The position numbers and the translations under genes are program-made. From contig CM022303.1 in assembly GCA_011799875.1 (NCBI GenBank), positions 297,860,362 through 297,924,361 of the forward strand: DNA of 64,000 bases. Direction: 5' to 3'. Below, in pieces: positions 47,017-59,774 of this stretch. The stretch comes from Thinopyrum elongatum (lineage: Eukaryota; Streptophyta; Magnoliopsida; Poales; Poaceae). The notes under the pieces were generated by a model. It was given only the letters and a program-made list of their open reading frames with translations, was not told the origin of the DNA and ran no database searches. Each line of letters opens with the position of its first letter. Within the stretch, counting starts at the first letter, position 1.

Positions 47017-48565
47017 TGCTACTTGTGAACTGCATTGGGATTTCCCCGAAGAGGAGGGGATGATGCAGTACAGTAGAGATAAGTATTTCTCTCAGTTATG
47101 AAACCAAGGTTATCAATCCAGTAGGAGAACCAAGCAACACTATGTAAACAACACCTACACACAAACAATAAATACTTGCAACCCAACGCGTAGAGGGGTT
47201 GTCAATCCCTCAATGGTCAAGAGAAAGATTAAATTGTATAGGTTTTGATAAATAGATCGAACAAAAATAAAAAATAAAATAAGTAAAGGAAAATTGCAGC
47301 AAGGTATTTTTGGGATTTTATATACGATAAAAAATAGAGCCGGGGGCCATAGTTTTCACTAGAAAATAGCATACGGTGGGTAAACAAATTACTGTTCGGC
47401 AATTGGTAGAAAAGCAAATAATTATAACGATATTCAAGGCAATGATCATGTATATAGGCATCACGTACAAGATTAGTAGACCGACTCCTGCCTGCATCTA
47501 CTACTATTACTCCACACATCGACCGCTATCTAGCATGCATCTAGTGTATTAAGTTCATGAAAAATGGAGTAATGCTTTAAGCAAGATGTCATGATGTAGA
47601 CAAGATAAACTCACGTATGAAATAAATCCCATCTTTTTACCCTTAATAGCAATGATACATGCATGTCATGTCTCTTTCTGTCACTGAGATTGAGCACCGC
47701 AAGATCGAACCCATCACAAAGCACCTCTTCCCATGGCAAGATAAATCAATCTAGTTGGCCAAACTAAACCAATAAATCGGAGAAGAAATACGAGGCTATA
47801 ACAATCATGCATAAAAGAATTCAGAGAGAACTCAAATAATATTCATGGATAGATATAATCATAAACTCACAATTCATCGGATCCCAACAAACACACCACA
47901 AAAATAATTACATCAAATAGATATCCAAGAACACCGTGGAGAACATTGTATTGAAGATCAAAAAGAGAGAAGAAGCCATCTAGCTACTGACGACGGACTG
48001 GTAGGTCTGTGGTAAACTACTCACGCATCAACGAAGGGGCAGCAAGGATGATGAAGAACCCCTTCATGATCGTTGCCCCCTCCGGCAGAGTGCCGAAAAA
48101 AGGCCTCTAGATTGGATCTCGTGCTTCTCAAACTTGCGGCAGCGGAAAAAGTATTTCGTCAACTCCCCTGAGGGTTCTGGGATTTTAGAGTATTTATAGA
48201 GGCGGAGGTAGGTCAAAACGATGCTCGTGGGCCAAACTACCCACCAGGGTGCGCCGGGGGCCTATGGCACGCCCTGGTGCCTAGTGGGCCCCCCTTTAAT
48301 CTTCTGCTTCCTCTCGAAGCTTACAGGGTATCTTATCGCCAAAAAAAATCTCCAAAAAGTTTCATGGCATTTGGACTTCGTTTGGTTCTGATATTCTGCA
48401 AAGTAAAAAACAAGCAAAAAACAGCAACTGGCACTACGCACTAAGTTAATAGGTTAGTCCCAAAAAATGATATAAAGTTGCTAGTAAATGTATATAAAAC
48501 ATCCAAGATTGATAATATAATAGCATGGAACAATCAAAAATTATAGATATGTTGGAGACGTATCA
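47017..48565 (-). repeat. Right, shared LTR of family F (1549 bp)
   Basis: It starts tgctacttgtg and ends gacgtatca on the plus strand. It lacks a ~14-base segment present in the left LTR near 42178. TATAAATA on the minus strand is at 48191-48198. No gene is supported. Confidence 0.85.
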
Positions 48566-49282
48566 GCATCCCAAGCTTAATTCATGCTCGTCCTCAAGTA
48601 GGTAAATGATAAAAACAGAATTTTTGATGTGGAATGCTACCTAACATATTCATCATATATTATTTTCTTTGTAGCATGGACATTTGGACTTTGAATGGCA
48701 ATAGTCTATAATTTGACATTGAAACATCAATACTCAAGCATATCAACAAGCAACTATGTCTTTCAAAATATCAACACTAAAGAAAGTTATCCCTAGCCCA
48801 TTATGCACAATAATTGATCCATTCATGAAACACACTCAAATATTAACTACATCCAATACACAAGTATGACAATAGTGTTCCCTAGTTGGTGCTTTATAAG
48901 AGAAGATGGAGACTCAAATTTAAAATAAAAATTTCATAAAAGTAAATAGATAGGCCCTTCGTAGAGGGAAGCAGAGATTTGTAGAGGTGCCAGAGCACAA
49001 AGCTTAAATTGAGGCATAAAATTGTTTTGGGAGGCATGCTTTTCTAGTCAACAAAAATGACCAAGAATTCCCAATATCTTCCATGTTAGGTAAATCATAC
49101 GCGGTTCCCAAACAGAAAGTAAAGTTTATTTTCTTTCCACCATTCTCACACAATCCATGGCTAGCCGTATCCACGGGTGCCTTCCATACCAACACTTTCC
49201 AAGGAATTTATTATTGACAGCATATAAATAAAAAAATCATTTCAGGACTGGGCATCCCTATTACCTGCCACACTCTCGTGCT
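48566..49282 (-). repeat. Partial second interior of family F
   Basis: It starts gcatcccaagctta (polypurine tract) and matches 43394-44105 closely up to cactctcgtgc, where it stops abruptly. No gene is seen. Confidence 0.8.
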
Positions 49283-49815
49283 AGTAGCTAGATGGCTTCC
49301 TCTCTCTCTTTGATCTTCAATACAATGTTCTCCTTGATGTCCTTGGACTTCTATTCGATGTAATCACTTTTTGCAGTGTGTTTGTTGGGATCCGATTAAT
49401 TGTGAGTTTATGATCAGATTATCCATGAATATTATTTGAGTCTTCTCTGAACTCATTTATGCATGATTATTTTAGCTTTGTATTTCTCTCCGGTCTATTG
49501 ATTTGGTTTGGCCAAATAGATTCATTTTTCTCGCAATGGGAGAGGTGCTTTGTGATGGGTTCAATCTTGCGGTGATCTATATCCCAGTGACAGAAAGGGA
49601 CAAGGCACATATTTGTACTGTTGCCATTAAGGATAAAAAGATGGGGTTTATTCATGCGTGAGTTTGCTTTGTCTACATCATGTCATCTTGCTTAAGGCGT
49701 TACTCCATTCTTTATGAACTTAATACTCTAGATGCATGCTGGATAGCGGTCGATGTGTGGAGTAATAATAGTAGATGCAGGCAGGAGTCGGTCTAATTGT
49801 CTCGGACGTGATGCC
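49283..49815 (+). repeat. Inverted fragment of a family F LTR
   Basis: The sequence is the reverse complement of about 47460-47978 (and of the matching part of the left LTR), with several percent divergence. It is in the same orientation as the LTR start at 41719-41831. Confidence 0.82.
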
Positions 49816-51247
49816 TATTGGGGAACGTTGCATGGAAAACAAAAAAAATTCTACGCACACGCAAGATCTATCCATGGAGATGCATAGCTATGAGAGGGGG
49901 AGAGCATCTACATACCCTTGTAGATCGCTAAGCGGAAGCGTTTATCACGCGGTTGATGTAGTCGTACTCTTCGTGATCCGATCACGATCCAACCGATCTA
50001 GTGTCGAACGGACGACACCTCCGAGTTTAGCACATGTGCGGCTCGATGACGTCTCCTCCTTCTTGATCCAGCAAGAGGGAGAGGAGAAGTAGATGGGATC
50101 ACAACCAACATGACGGCGTGGTGGTGATGGTGGTGGTGGAGCACCGACACCGCTTCGCTAAGCGTCGCCGGGACGAGGCGGTAGAACTACGGAGTAACGG
50201 GAGAGAGAGGGGCCCCAAGGGATTGGTGTGTGCTCTTGAGGCGCCCCTCCCCTCTATATATAGGTGGAGGGGCGTGGGAAGTAGCCCCTCCAAGCCCTAG
50301 TGCGCAGCTAAGGGGGAGAGGACTTGGACTCCAAGTCCAATCCTTTTCCTACTAGGACTCCTTCCTTTTTTGCCTTCCCTAGCCACATGGGCTTTTGAGG
50401 ACTTGGTGCGCCTAGCCCAATAAGGCCAGGGCACCTCCCCGCAGCCCATGCTAGCCCTTGGGTCATGGTGGACCCACTTGTGGACTTCTGGACCCCTCCA
50501 GAATCCTTCGAAACCTTCTGGAAGCTTCCCGGTACAATACCAAAAAAACTGCACCTTTTACCGGAACCCAAAATATGACTTCCCATATATAAATCTTTAC
50601 CTCTCGACCATTCCGAGACTCCTCGTGACGTCTAGGATCTCATATGGGACTCCGAACAACATTTGGTTACCACTCATCAAATTTCCCAATACTACTCTAG
50701 CGTCAATGAACGTTAAGTGTGCGACCCTGCGGGTTCAGGAATTATGTAGTCATGACCGAGACACCTCTCCGGTCAATAACCAATAGCGGGACCTGGATGC
50801 CCATATTGATTCCTACATATTCCATGAAGATCTTTTATCGGTTGAACCTTTATGACAACATACGTAATTCCCTTTGTCTGTCGGTATGTTACTTGCCCGA
50901 GATCCGATCGTCGGTATCTCTATACCTAGTTCAATCTCGTTACCGGCAAGTCTCTTTACTCGTTCTGTAATGCATCATCTTGCAACTAACTCCTTAGTCA
51001 CTTTGCTTGCAAGCTTCTTGTGATGCGTATTGCCGAGAGGGCCCAGAGATACCTCTCCAATACACGGAGTGACAAATCCCAATCTAGATTCACGCCAACT
51101 CAACAGACACCTTCGGAGATACCTGTAGAGCATCTTTATGATCACCCAGTTACGTTGTGACGTTTGATAGCACACAAGGTATTCCTTCGATATCCGGGAG
51201 TTGCATGATCTCATGGTCGAAGGAACATGTATTTGACATTAAGAAAG
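49816..51247 (-). repeat. 3' LTR of Angela/BARE-type copia element, part 1
   Basis: On the plus strand it starts tattggggaacg (canonical tgttggggaacg) and carries the familiar stretches ctacgcacacgcaagatc and gttgatgtagtcgtac. It is interrupted at 51247 by the Tat-type element and continues at 61902-62210; the joined length is about 1.74 kb, normal for this family. A TATA box (minus strand, tatatata) is at 50255-50262. The small frames here are not genes. Confidence 0.88.
51243..51247. repeat. Target-site duplication of the Tat-type element, left copy
   Basis: gaaag, repeated at 61897-61901. Confidence 0.93.
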
Positions 51248-52163
51248 TGTCGGTGCAACAAACCCTGGGTCTGTTGCCCTGACTGTGCACAGGCATGAGA
51301 ACTACAACACCAAGGCCGTGTCAAGATACAAGAGACCAAGATCTTCGAAGAACCAGCATGCTGATTAAGAAGGCCAAGACCAAGACAGAGAAGCGAGACA
51401 CCACCAGGAGAAAAGCCTCCCTTGCCAGGCAGGCGGACCTGGCAAGGACAAGGGCTCCCCCGGAAGAAAGCATTCAAGACGTCCCGGCAGGGCCTGCCGG
51501 GACTCACGAGGGCAAAGACACCTCACCAAGCCATCTCACCACGACCCACGTCGTTGATCAATGCGGTGTCAAGCCGCAAAGTGACTAAGTGGCAGCCATT
51601 CGCCACATGGCGGCCCCTTTCTACAGGAAATACCTACAGATGACACCCGTCCTGCAACATGTCAAGGAAGCAGGCATGGAGCTGGCAAGACGAGCCCGGC
51701 AAGGCTTGCCGGGCGAGCAACAATGTGACGTTGAGCGGTGCATTTAATGCACTCTGTCAGCCTGCAGAATTAGGTATGATAGCACTGTTTGCTATCTTAT
51801 CAGTCCATAATGACTGTTTTGCCACTGTGGTGACCCCATAACCTATAAAAGGAGGCCCATGGCAATCGTAGCAAGGGTTGGAAAGTTGAACACCCCCACG
51901 CTCGTACGCGCGTAGTCACTGCCTTCCCAGGGCGAGCCTGCCGGGCAAGTGTACTACGCTCCACCACCACTTTTCCACTATCAATCCACCAAAGCAGGAG
52001 TAGGGTTTTACGCCTCGCGATGGCCCAAACCTGGGTAAAATTGCCCATATGATCTCTGCCGTGCTGCCCCATGTTCTTCTGCTCTTTGTGCAATGCGACA
52101 TCCCCCCTGCCGAACTAGCAAGGGGCCCCTTGGCCCCATAGGTGGTCGTGGTTTCCCGTGACA
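51248..52163 (+). repeat. 5' LTR of the Tat-type element
   Basis: It starts TGTCGGTGCAACAAACCC and ends cccgtgaca. TATAAAAG is at 51844-51851. It is rich in ccggcaag-like words. No gene is supported. Confidence 0.93.
51844..51851 (+). promoter_or_regulatory. TATA box of the Tat-type LTR
   Basis: TATAAAAG followed by GAGG. The 3' LTR has the same site at 61577-61584. Confidence 0.65.
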
Positions 52164-52167
52164 TCTT

Positions 52168-52185
52168 TGGCGCGCCAGGTAGGGG
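52168..52185 (+). other. Primer-binding site of the Tat-type element
   Basis: tggcgcgccaggtagggg, four bases after the LTR. The tRNA is not assigned with certainty; a tRNA-Arg-type partner is possible. Confidence 0.65.
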
Positions 52186-52263
52186 GATCGCTTGCGCGAA
52201 TCTGAAAGTGTGAGCAGCGCGTCATCTTCATCACCATCTTCGTCTTCGACGGCGCCGTCGGCA

Positions 52264-54176
52264 ATGGCGCCCAAGAAGAAGCCCGGTGCTGCTGCTCACC
52301 CATCCACCTCGAAGGTGCCGCCGCCCGCAGCCACCAATGCTGCGGGGGATGCGAAGGCACACGAGAGTGTGGACGCTGCTAGGGCTATGGTCGGGGCAGG
52401 CAGCACCGTCACCACTTCCCCTGCGGTTGAAGCAGGAGCAGGAGACGCCAGAGGAGAGCAACATCAGCAACACCCTGATGGCCACACTCCGCGAGGTACG
52501 GGTGAAGGGGCTACTCCATCCACACTCCTTCCCCTCGCCGACGGGCACAGCCGCAGCAATGGCGCTCGGTCCGGGGCAAATCGCCGCCCTCCGGCCGCCC
52601 CCACCACAGGGGTGGCCGCAGCGCGTGCACCTCCCCCGGGACGAGTCGACCAGGCTGCTGCGCCTAGTGGAGCTGCTGACCCTCAAGCGCCATCACCGTG
52701 CCACCATGCCATCCAGGTGGCCGTCCCGCAACAGCGGGGACGTGATACGGTCGCTACTGGCCCCGTCAGGAGCAGAGCGACGGCGTGATCTGCGTCATCA
52801 TCGCCCATACCAAGTACTGCTACGGAGGCCATGGCGCGGGCTCAACTGCTGCTGAGGTTTCCGCCAGCAGCCGAGCAGATGGATGAATGGCGTACCACCA
52901 TCCAGAGCCTGCTCGGCTTCATTAAGGCTGGGGGCTCGCAGCGAGCTGGCCCACCACGGCCTCCCCAAGCGACGACAATGGCCCGTGCTGCTGGTCGTAC
53001 GGAAGGGGCCACCCCCACGGTACAATCCCCGCCACGGCAGCTAGCGCGGGCGCAGCGGAATCAAGAACCTGATGGCGTCTCGATGGCCTCTTCTGACCCT
53101 CGAGCGCGTCCAGGCCGGCAGCGTGCCCCGGAGGACAGGCGGAGGGGAGACGCGTGCGTTGTCGTTGAGCAACGCAAAGACACCCACCGCCGGGCCAATG
53201 GGTGTGACGGTCCCGATGTCGATGAGCCTGCACTCGATACTGGCGGGTACCTACCTTTCGAGGTTGGGTGCCCTGCCTTTACTCGTGAGCTGCGGTGAGT
53301 CCGTTGGCCGTCCGTCCGCATGTTCAAGCCAGAGATACCTGAGAAGTACGATGGGAGGCTGAACCCGGCAGAGTTTCTGAGCATCTACACCTCACTGTTC
53401 AAGCTGCCGGGGGAAGAGATGAGAAGGTATTCGCCAACTACTTCCCTTTGGCTCTCAAGTCCAATGTGAGGTCTTGGCTGATGCACCTGCCAGAGAACTC
53501 CATTTCGTCATGGGCTGATTTGTGCCATGAGTTCATTGGCGCCTTCACTGGCGGCCATCAAGAACCAGGTCGGCCCAGTGATCTGCAGCTTCTTCAGCAG
53601 AAAGAAGGAGAGACTCTCCGGATGTATTTGCAGAGATTTAGCAGAGTCCACAGAAACATCCCAAATATCCATCCAGCAGCCGTGATAGCCGCCTTCCAGT
53701 CCAATGTGCGCAACCGGAAGATTCGTTCCAAGATGAATGTACGGTTGCCCAAGACTGTGAAGGAACTTTACACCTTGGTGGATAAGTGTGCTCAGATGGA
53801 GGAGAGAAGAAAACTGCCCGGAGAGGAGGATTGCATTAATGTCGATTCAGAGGATGATGACGAGTCCACCAGTCAGAAGAAGAGCAAGAAGCGCAAGGAT
53901 AAGACGGTAATGTCTGTTGAAGGGTCGAGTATCCCTAGTACCGGCAAGAAGGTTAAGGCCGAAACCCCTGGCAAGGAAGCTGCCGTGTGCTCTAACTACC
54001 GGGAGGCTGCGGCCGCCGAAAAGGCCGGGAAAGGTGATGGACCGTACTGCAAGATCCATTGGACCAAGGGCCACGACCTTCAAGAGTGTTATCAGGTTGA
54101 GCAGCTTGTCAAGAGACAGAAAGCAGAATATGAGAAGCATGACAAGGAAAAAAGGACAGAATGTTGCTGGCGGTAA
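52264..54176 (+). pseudogene. gag of the Tat-type element, two stops and two frameshifts
   Basis: From MAPKKKPG at 52264 one frame runs to about 53418 with stops at 52786 and 53296. Around 53410-53425 it shifts into the frame that is open from 53448 to 54176, and a second shift near the A6 run at about 54146 returns to the original frame for protease. The N-terminal ~250 codons are low complexity (A, P, G, R). The capsid-like part follows (KYDGRLNPAEFL, then WLMHLPENSISSW and FSRVHRNIPN). A late YCKIHWTKGHDLQEC segment replaces a classic CCHC knuckle, as is usual in this lineage. The product cannot be made as one protein. Confidence 0.8.
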
Positions 54177-57100
54177 GGATCGTGGCGGTGAAGTAAATCG
54201 CCCCGGCAGACCTCTTCGGAACAAAGGAAAACCCGCCATGGATCGAGAGAAGGAAGCCTGCGGTGATGAGAGTGATGAAGGGGATGAAGAGGAAACCAGT
54301 GAGCAGGAGTTCCAGAAGGCCACTGACGCCCTGTGCATTGACGGGGGTGCATCCCTACACACCTCTCACCGCCAACTCAAGCGGTGGGCGCGTGAGGTTA
54401 ATGCCGTGGAACCAGCGCCAGGGGCCCGGGAACCACTCAAATGGTCACGCACGCCCATCATTTTTGACGAAGAGGATCATCCTGACCGCACCACCGCGGT
54501 AGGATGTTTGCCGTTGTTGGTCTCTCCAATAATCCGCAACCTCAAGGTCACGAAGATGTTGGTGGATGCCGGGGCCGGGTTGAATCTGATTTCCCCAAAG
54601 GTTATCAGCAAGCTTCAGATAGCAGAGGATGAGTTAAAAGTCACCGGCACGTTTCAAGGAGTTAATCCCGGCAGGAGTCATCCTAAGGGAAAGATCACGT
54701 TGCCTGTGACGTTTGGGGGAGAGCTGAACTACTGGACTGAAAAGATTGTGTTTGATGTGATTGACCTCCTCTTGCCGTACAATGGAATGCTTGGACGCCC
54801 AGCCCTGGCTAAGTTCATGGCGGCATCCCACTATGCCTACAACGTCTTGAAGATGCCAGGGCCAGTTAGAGTCATTTCCGTCCCATCAGATGAGAAAGAC
54901 GCAATCATTTGCGTGGACAAGATGTAGCGGGACGCAGTCACGGCAGAGGCAACAGCAGCGGCAGTTCCCGCCAAGGAGAATAGAGGGAAGAAGAAGGATA
55001 GTAAGGGCTCCAACAAGGAATTCGGGAAGCGCGCCTCTCCGGAGTGCGCTGCACCTGTTGATGACTTGCCGGAGAGTTCCAATAGCAAGAGATCCAAGAT
55101 TGCTGCTCCACAAATGAAGAAGGTCCCGGCACTGCTGGCTGGCGCTGATGGTACTTTCACCATCAGCGCCACCCTCAATGACAAATAGGAAAGCGTACCC
55201 GTTGCCTTCCTGTGGGCGAATATCGATGTGTTTGCCTGGCAACCATCTGATATCCCCGGTGTTCCCAGGGAGGTAATCGAGCACCACCTTACTGTCTGCC
55301 CACATGCCCGACCTGTCAAGCAGAAAGTCCGGAAGCAGGCCTTGGAGAGGCAGTAGTTCATTACAGAGGAGATCAAGAAACTTGAGGCAGCTGGTTTGGT
55401 CAGAGGAGTGCTGCATCCAACGTGGTTAGCAAATCCAGTGGTTGTCCAGAAGGCCAATGGGAAATGGAGACTTTGCATAGACTTCACAGATCTCAACAAG
55501 GCTTGCCCGAAAGACCCATTTCCCTTGCCGCGCATCGACCAGATCGTGGACTCCACTTCAGGCTGCGATTTGTTCTCCTTTTTGGATGCATATTATGGGT
55601 ATCATCAAATCTTCATGTCCAAGGAAGACAAAGAGAAGACCTCGTTCATCACCCCGTGTGGTACGTACTGTTTTATTCGCATGCCTTTCGGATTAAAGAG
55701 TGCCGGGTCTACTTTTGCAAGGGCAGTCCAAATTGGTTTTGGGCCACAGCTGCACAGAAACATTGAGGCTTATATGGATGATATTGTGGTCAAAACCAAG
55801 GACAGATCAACCCTTATCCAGGATTTGGAGGAGACATTTGCCAATTTGCGCAAGATCAACTTGAAGCTCAACCTGGAGAAGTGTGTATTTGGTGTTTCCT
55901 CCGGCAAGCTGCTCGGGTACTTTGTATCCCATCGGGGGATCGAAGCCAACCCCGATAAGATCAAAGCACCAAAGACGGTCAAAGATGTAAGGCGTCTGAC
56001 AGGGTGCGTTGCCGCGCTAAGCAGATTCATTTCCAAGTCTGCCGAGCACGCCTTGCCGTTCTTCAAAATCTTGAAGAAGGCAGGGCCCATGAAGTGGACT
56101 CCAGAAGAAGATGCAGCTTTGCAAGAGTTGAAGGCCTACCTATCTTCTGTGCCCACCTTGGTTGCTCCCAAACCGCAAGAGCCATTGCTATTATACTTGG
56201 CGGCAACCAATCAAGTGGTTAGTGCAGCCTTGGTGGCGCAGCGGGAAGTGGATGAAATAGAGAGTGAGCAAAGACCGGCAGAGTCAGATAGGGATCAGGA
56301 CAGAGATAAGCACGGCAGCGAAAACAACCCCAAGGACACGGCAAGAAAGAAAGTGGTGCAGCGCCCAGTGTACTTCGTCAGTTCCCTGCTACAGGGGGCT
56401 AGATCGAGGTACTCTGGCGTGCAAAAGTTGATCTTTGGCCTCATCATGGCCTCAAGGAAACTGCGCCACTACTTCCAAGCCCATGAGATCATGGTTGTCA
56501 CTCGCTTCCCGTTGCAAAGGATACTCCGGAACCCTGAGGCTACTGGCAGAATAGTGGAGTGGGCTTTGGAGTTATCCAGTTTTGGTTTGAAGTTTGAGAG
56601 CACATCAACAATCCAGAGCAGGGCATTGGAAAAGTTTATTGCAGAATGGATGCCAATCCCTGACGAGGAAGTGCCAGAAACAGTTATCCCCGGCAAGGAG
56701 GCGCCCCAAGAATGGATCATGTATTTTGATTGTGCTTTTTCCCTACAAGGTGCAGGGGCTGGCGTGCTTCTCGTCGCTCCCTCCGGGGAACACTTGAAGT
56801 ACGTCGTCCAGATGCTTTTTGCCCGGGAAGAGGCAACCAACAATACAGCATAGTATGAAGGGCTCCTTGCCGGGCTCAGGATTGCCGTAGAATTGGGAAT
56901 CAAGAAGCTGATCATTCGAGGAGACTCACAGCTTGTGGTGAGACAAGTCAACAAGGATTACCAAAGTCCATTGATGGAGGCATACGTTGAGGAAGTGAGA
57001 AGATTGGAGGAGTGCTTTGACGGGTTGCAAACAGAGCACATACCTCGTGCGGAAAACAGCATAGCTGATCACCTGTCAAAGTGTGCTGCCCAAAAGCTTC

Positions 57101-58602
57101 CTGTGGAACCAGGAACTTTTGTTCTCCATCATACTCAGCCCTCTGTATCCCCAGCAACAATGGCCCGGAAAAGGAGAAAGCTGGACTTCGGTAAGCCTCT
57201 CCCGGTAGAGCCATCCGCTCCTGGCAGGGACCCTGCCGGAAACAACTCCTCACAACCTGCCGGACCGCACCCTCCAGCCGGACCCATGGTCCCTGTGAAT
57301 GAGGAATGTGCCCCCGCAGTTGAGGAGGTGCCGCTAGTCCTTGTTGCCGAGCCCCAGGCTCCAACTTGGGCAAGGCACATAGTCCACTTTCACCAAACTG
57401 GAGAACTCTCCAATGACCAAGATGAGGCTGAAAGAGTAGCCCGGAGGGCCAATATGTACCAGTTTGTCAATGACACTCTGTACAGAAGGAGGCCCAACGG
57501 TGTGAAATTGAAGTGCATCTGCTGGGAAGAAGGGAAGGAACTGCTGGCTGAGATACACAAAGGCATGTGCGGCTCCCACATTGGATCAAGGGCGCTGGTT
57601 GGGAAAGCATTTCGGCAAGGATTCTATTGGCCCACAGCCCTCCAAGATGCGGTTGAGCTAGTCACCAAATGTGAAGCCTATCAGTTCCATTCCAAGAAAA
57701 TCAACCTGCCTGCCCAAGCTCTTCAGACAATCCCTTTATCATGGCCATTTTTGGTTTGGGGGCTCGATATCCTCGGCCCTTTCCCCCGAGCGATCGGGGG
57801 CTTTGAATTCTTGTTCGTTGCTATCGACAAGTTTACAAAGTGGCCGGAAGTTGCTGCCGTGAGAAAGGTGACTGCTCAATCAGTTATCAAGTTCTTGAAA
57901 GATTTGGTGTGTCATTTTGGAATCCCGGCAAGGATCATTACCGACAACGGCACCCAATTCATGAGCCGCGCCTTCATGCAATATGTTCATGCCCTCGAAA
58001 GCAAGATCTCGTTCGCTTCTGTCGCACATCCCAGAAGCAACGGGCAAGCTGAGAGGGCGAACGCTGAAGTGCTGCGGGGACTCAAAACAAGAACCTTTGA
58101 TACGCTGCAGAAGCACGGCAGGTGGTGGATCGATGAGCTGCCGGTAGTTCTATGGTCCCTCAGAACGACACCAAATCGAGCTACCGGGCAGACTGCTTTT
58201 TCCCTGGTCTATGGGGCGGAAGCAGTTATCCCCACGGAACTCATTTACGGGTCACCTCGAGTGCTTGCCTACGACGAAGTAGCGCAAGATCAGCACCAGT
58301 GTGACGACGCTGTGCTACTCGAGGAGAACCGTCTCCGGGCTGCTACGCGTGCTGCACGCTATCAGCAAGCCCTGCGTCGCTATCATAGCCGCAGGGTTCA
58401 TGCCCGGTGTTTTGAGGAAGGCGACCTTGTCCTTAGGCGCGTTCAGTCCGCCAAGGGTACAAACAAGTGGACGCCGAAGTGGGAAGGCCCTTACCGGGTA
58501 GTGCGAGTCACCAGACCTGGCGCAGTCCGTCTGGAGATCGGAGATGGCATTCAATTGCAAAACTCATGGAATATTGAGCATCTCCGCAAGTTCTACCCGT
58601 AA
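54150..58602 (+). pseudogene. pol of the Tat-type element: PR, RT, RNase H, integrase, four stops
   Basis: One frame continues from the second shift to TAA at 58600, with stops at 54925, 55186, 55354 and 56851. The protease has DAGAG (Asp codon 54565). RT has YMDD at 55771-55782 and MPFGLK. RNase H has its first Asp at 56728, the catalytic Glu position replaced by the stop at 56851, and the last Asp at 56923. Integrase has Asp 57766, Asp 57943 and Glu 58051 (DD35E), but its zinc finger reads C-E-A-Y, with Tyr (57679-57681) where the second Cys is expected. The C-terminal end lacks a chromodomain. The element is dead in cis. Confidence 0.9.
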
Positions 58603-59774
58603 GGCGCGGCTGTAGGGCCCTGCCCGGCAGCCACCCCTTTGTACAGGCCTTGCCTCAGTTGCATGTAACCCCTTGTACAAAGCCAGGCGATGACCCTGAG
58701 CACCAGAGAAATAAACGAAGCGCTGGGGGTCCCCCGACCAAGTTGCATGCATGCATAAGCATTCCAAGAGCATTTGCATAAGCATTTCATGAGCATTTGC
58801 ATATGCATATAGATAGGATCGCATCCTGCATCATTCTCATCTGCATAAAGCTGCAGGTTCCTGCCAAGAACTCGGTTTCTGCAAGAAGATGGGGAGATGA
58901 ACCAACGCTGCGATCCCCGGCGAACCAAATAGATAAGTTCTACCTCTTGTCCATAAGTGTTCTGTAAGCTAAAACTTGTGCATAAGAAAACCCCGCCACT
59001 CTTCGAAACTTAGGTGCTCCCATCCCTGGCTCGAACGTTGCTTCGGCCTAGATGGTCGTAGTGGCCTTTGATGAAAACAAGTTGGCGGGGGGCTGGTCCC
59101 TCTATTTCTTGTCGGTAGGCTCAGTTCCCTGGCAACGAAGAAAGGGTACCGGCAGGATAGCCTGCCGGGGAAACTCATTTATTTAAAATAAAGAGGCATT
59201 TCACCTATGCATGAACATATACATGCACGAGTTCCCAGCAAGGTTCATCTTTTTCATTAATATGCTGGTCATACAAGTACAAACCTTACAGAACACAGAT
59301 ATGGACTCGAGAGATTACATTATTTGAACTAAAATTTTGCAAATGCCTACGAGTTTAAGATTGAAAAAAGATAAGTGCCCTGTGATGCCCTTTCTTGTCC
59401 CTCTCCTCCTAGGCACGGCAGTTGAAGGCGAGAAGGGCAAAAGGAGTGCCTGAGCAGAAGCCCGGCCCATTCCCATCGGGCTCCAGGAGAGGTAGCCTGA
59501 CGGGGACGGGGGAGCACCGGGGAACACATCGATGGAGAGAACGACGGAGGCGACCCGCCAACCACCACCACCAAGGCCAGCAGGACATGGCAGGGCTAAC
59601 AGAGCTGCAGTCCGAGAGGAAGCCTGTCAGGGTCCAGCTGGAAGACTGCTGGAGGAAGCCGGGCGGCACCATCCCCACCCCTGCATCCAACTCCCCGGCA
59701 AATCACCTTGCCGGGAAGTAGAGGCAGATGCATACGATGGTGCTGCCGCCTGATGAAGATGGTGCGGGCGACGC
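58603..59774. other. Untranslated 3' region of the Tat-type element
   Basis: About 1.2 kb between pol and the antisense ORF. It holds a GCAT-rich imperfect repeat (about 58741-58812) and no frame with recognisable content. Such long 3' regions are common in the Tat lineage. Confidence 0.65.

Larger units (their letters stand above)
41832..49282 (-). mobile_element. Concatemer of family F elements: LTR-interior-LTR-partial interior
   Basis: Two LTRs (41832-43393 and 47017-48565) flank an interior of 3.6 kb with a primer site beside the right LTR. The right LTR is followed not by target DNA but at once by a second polypurine tract and interior (48566-49282) that matches 43394-44105. So this LTR is shared by two units, as in the Tekay array. 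The second interior is broken off at 49282. Confidence 0.8.

Noticed and set aside
50297..51214. Frames of 60-110 codons in the copia LTR
   Set aside because: The sequence is recognisable Angela/BARE-type LTR, which is non-coding.
52231..52686. 151-codon antisense frame opposite the start of Tat-type gag
   Set aside because: It is a shadow of low-complexity GC-rich gag sequence with no recognisable domain.
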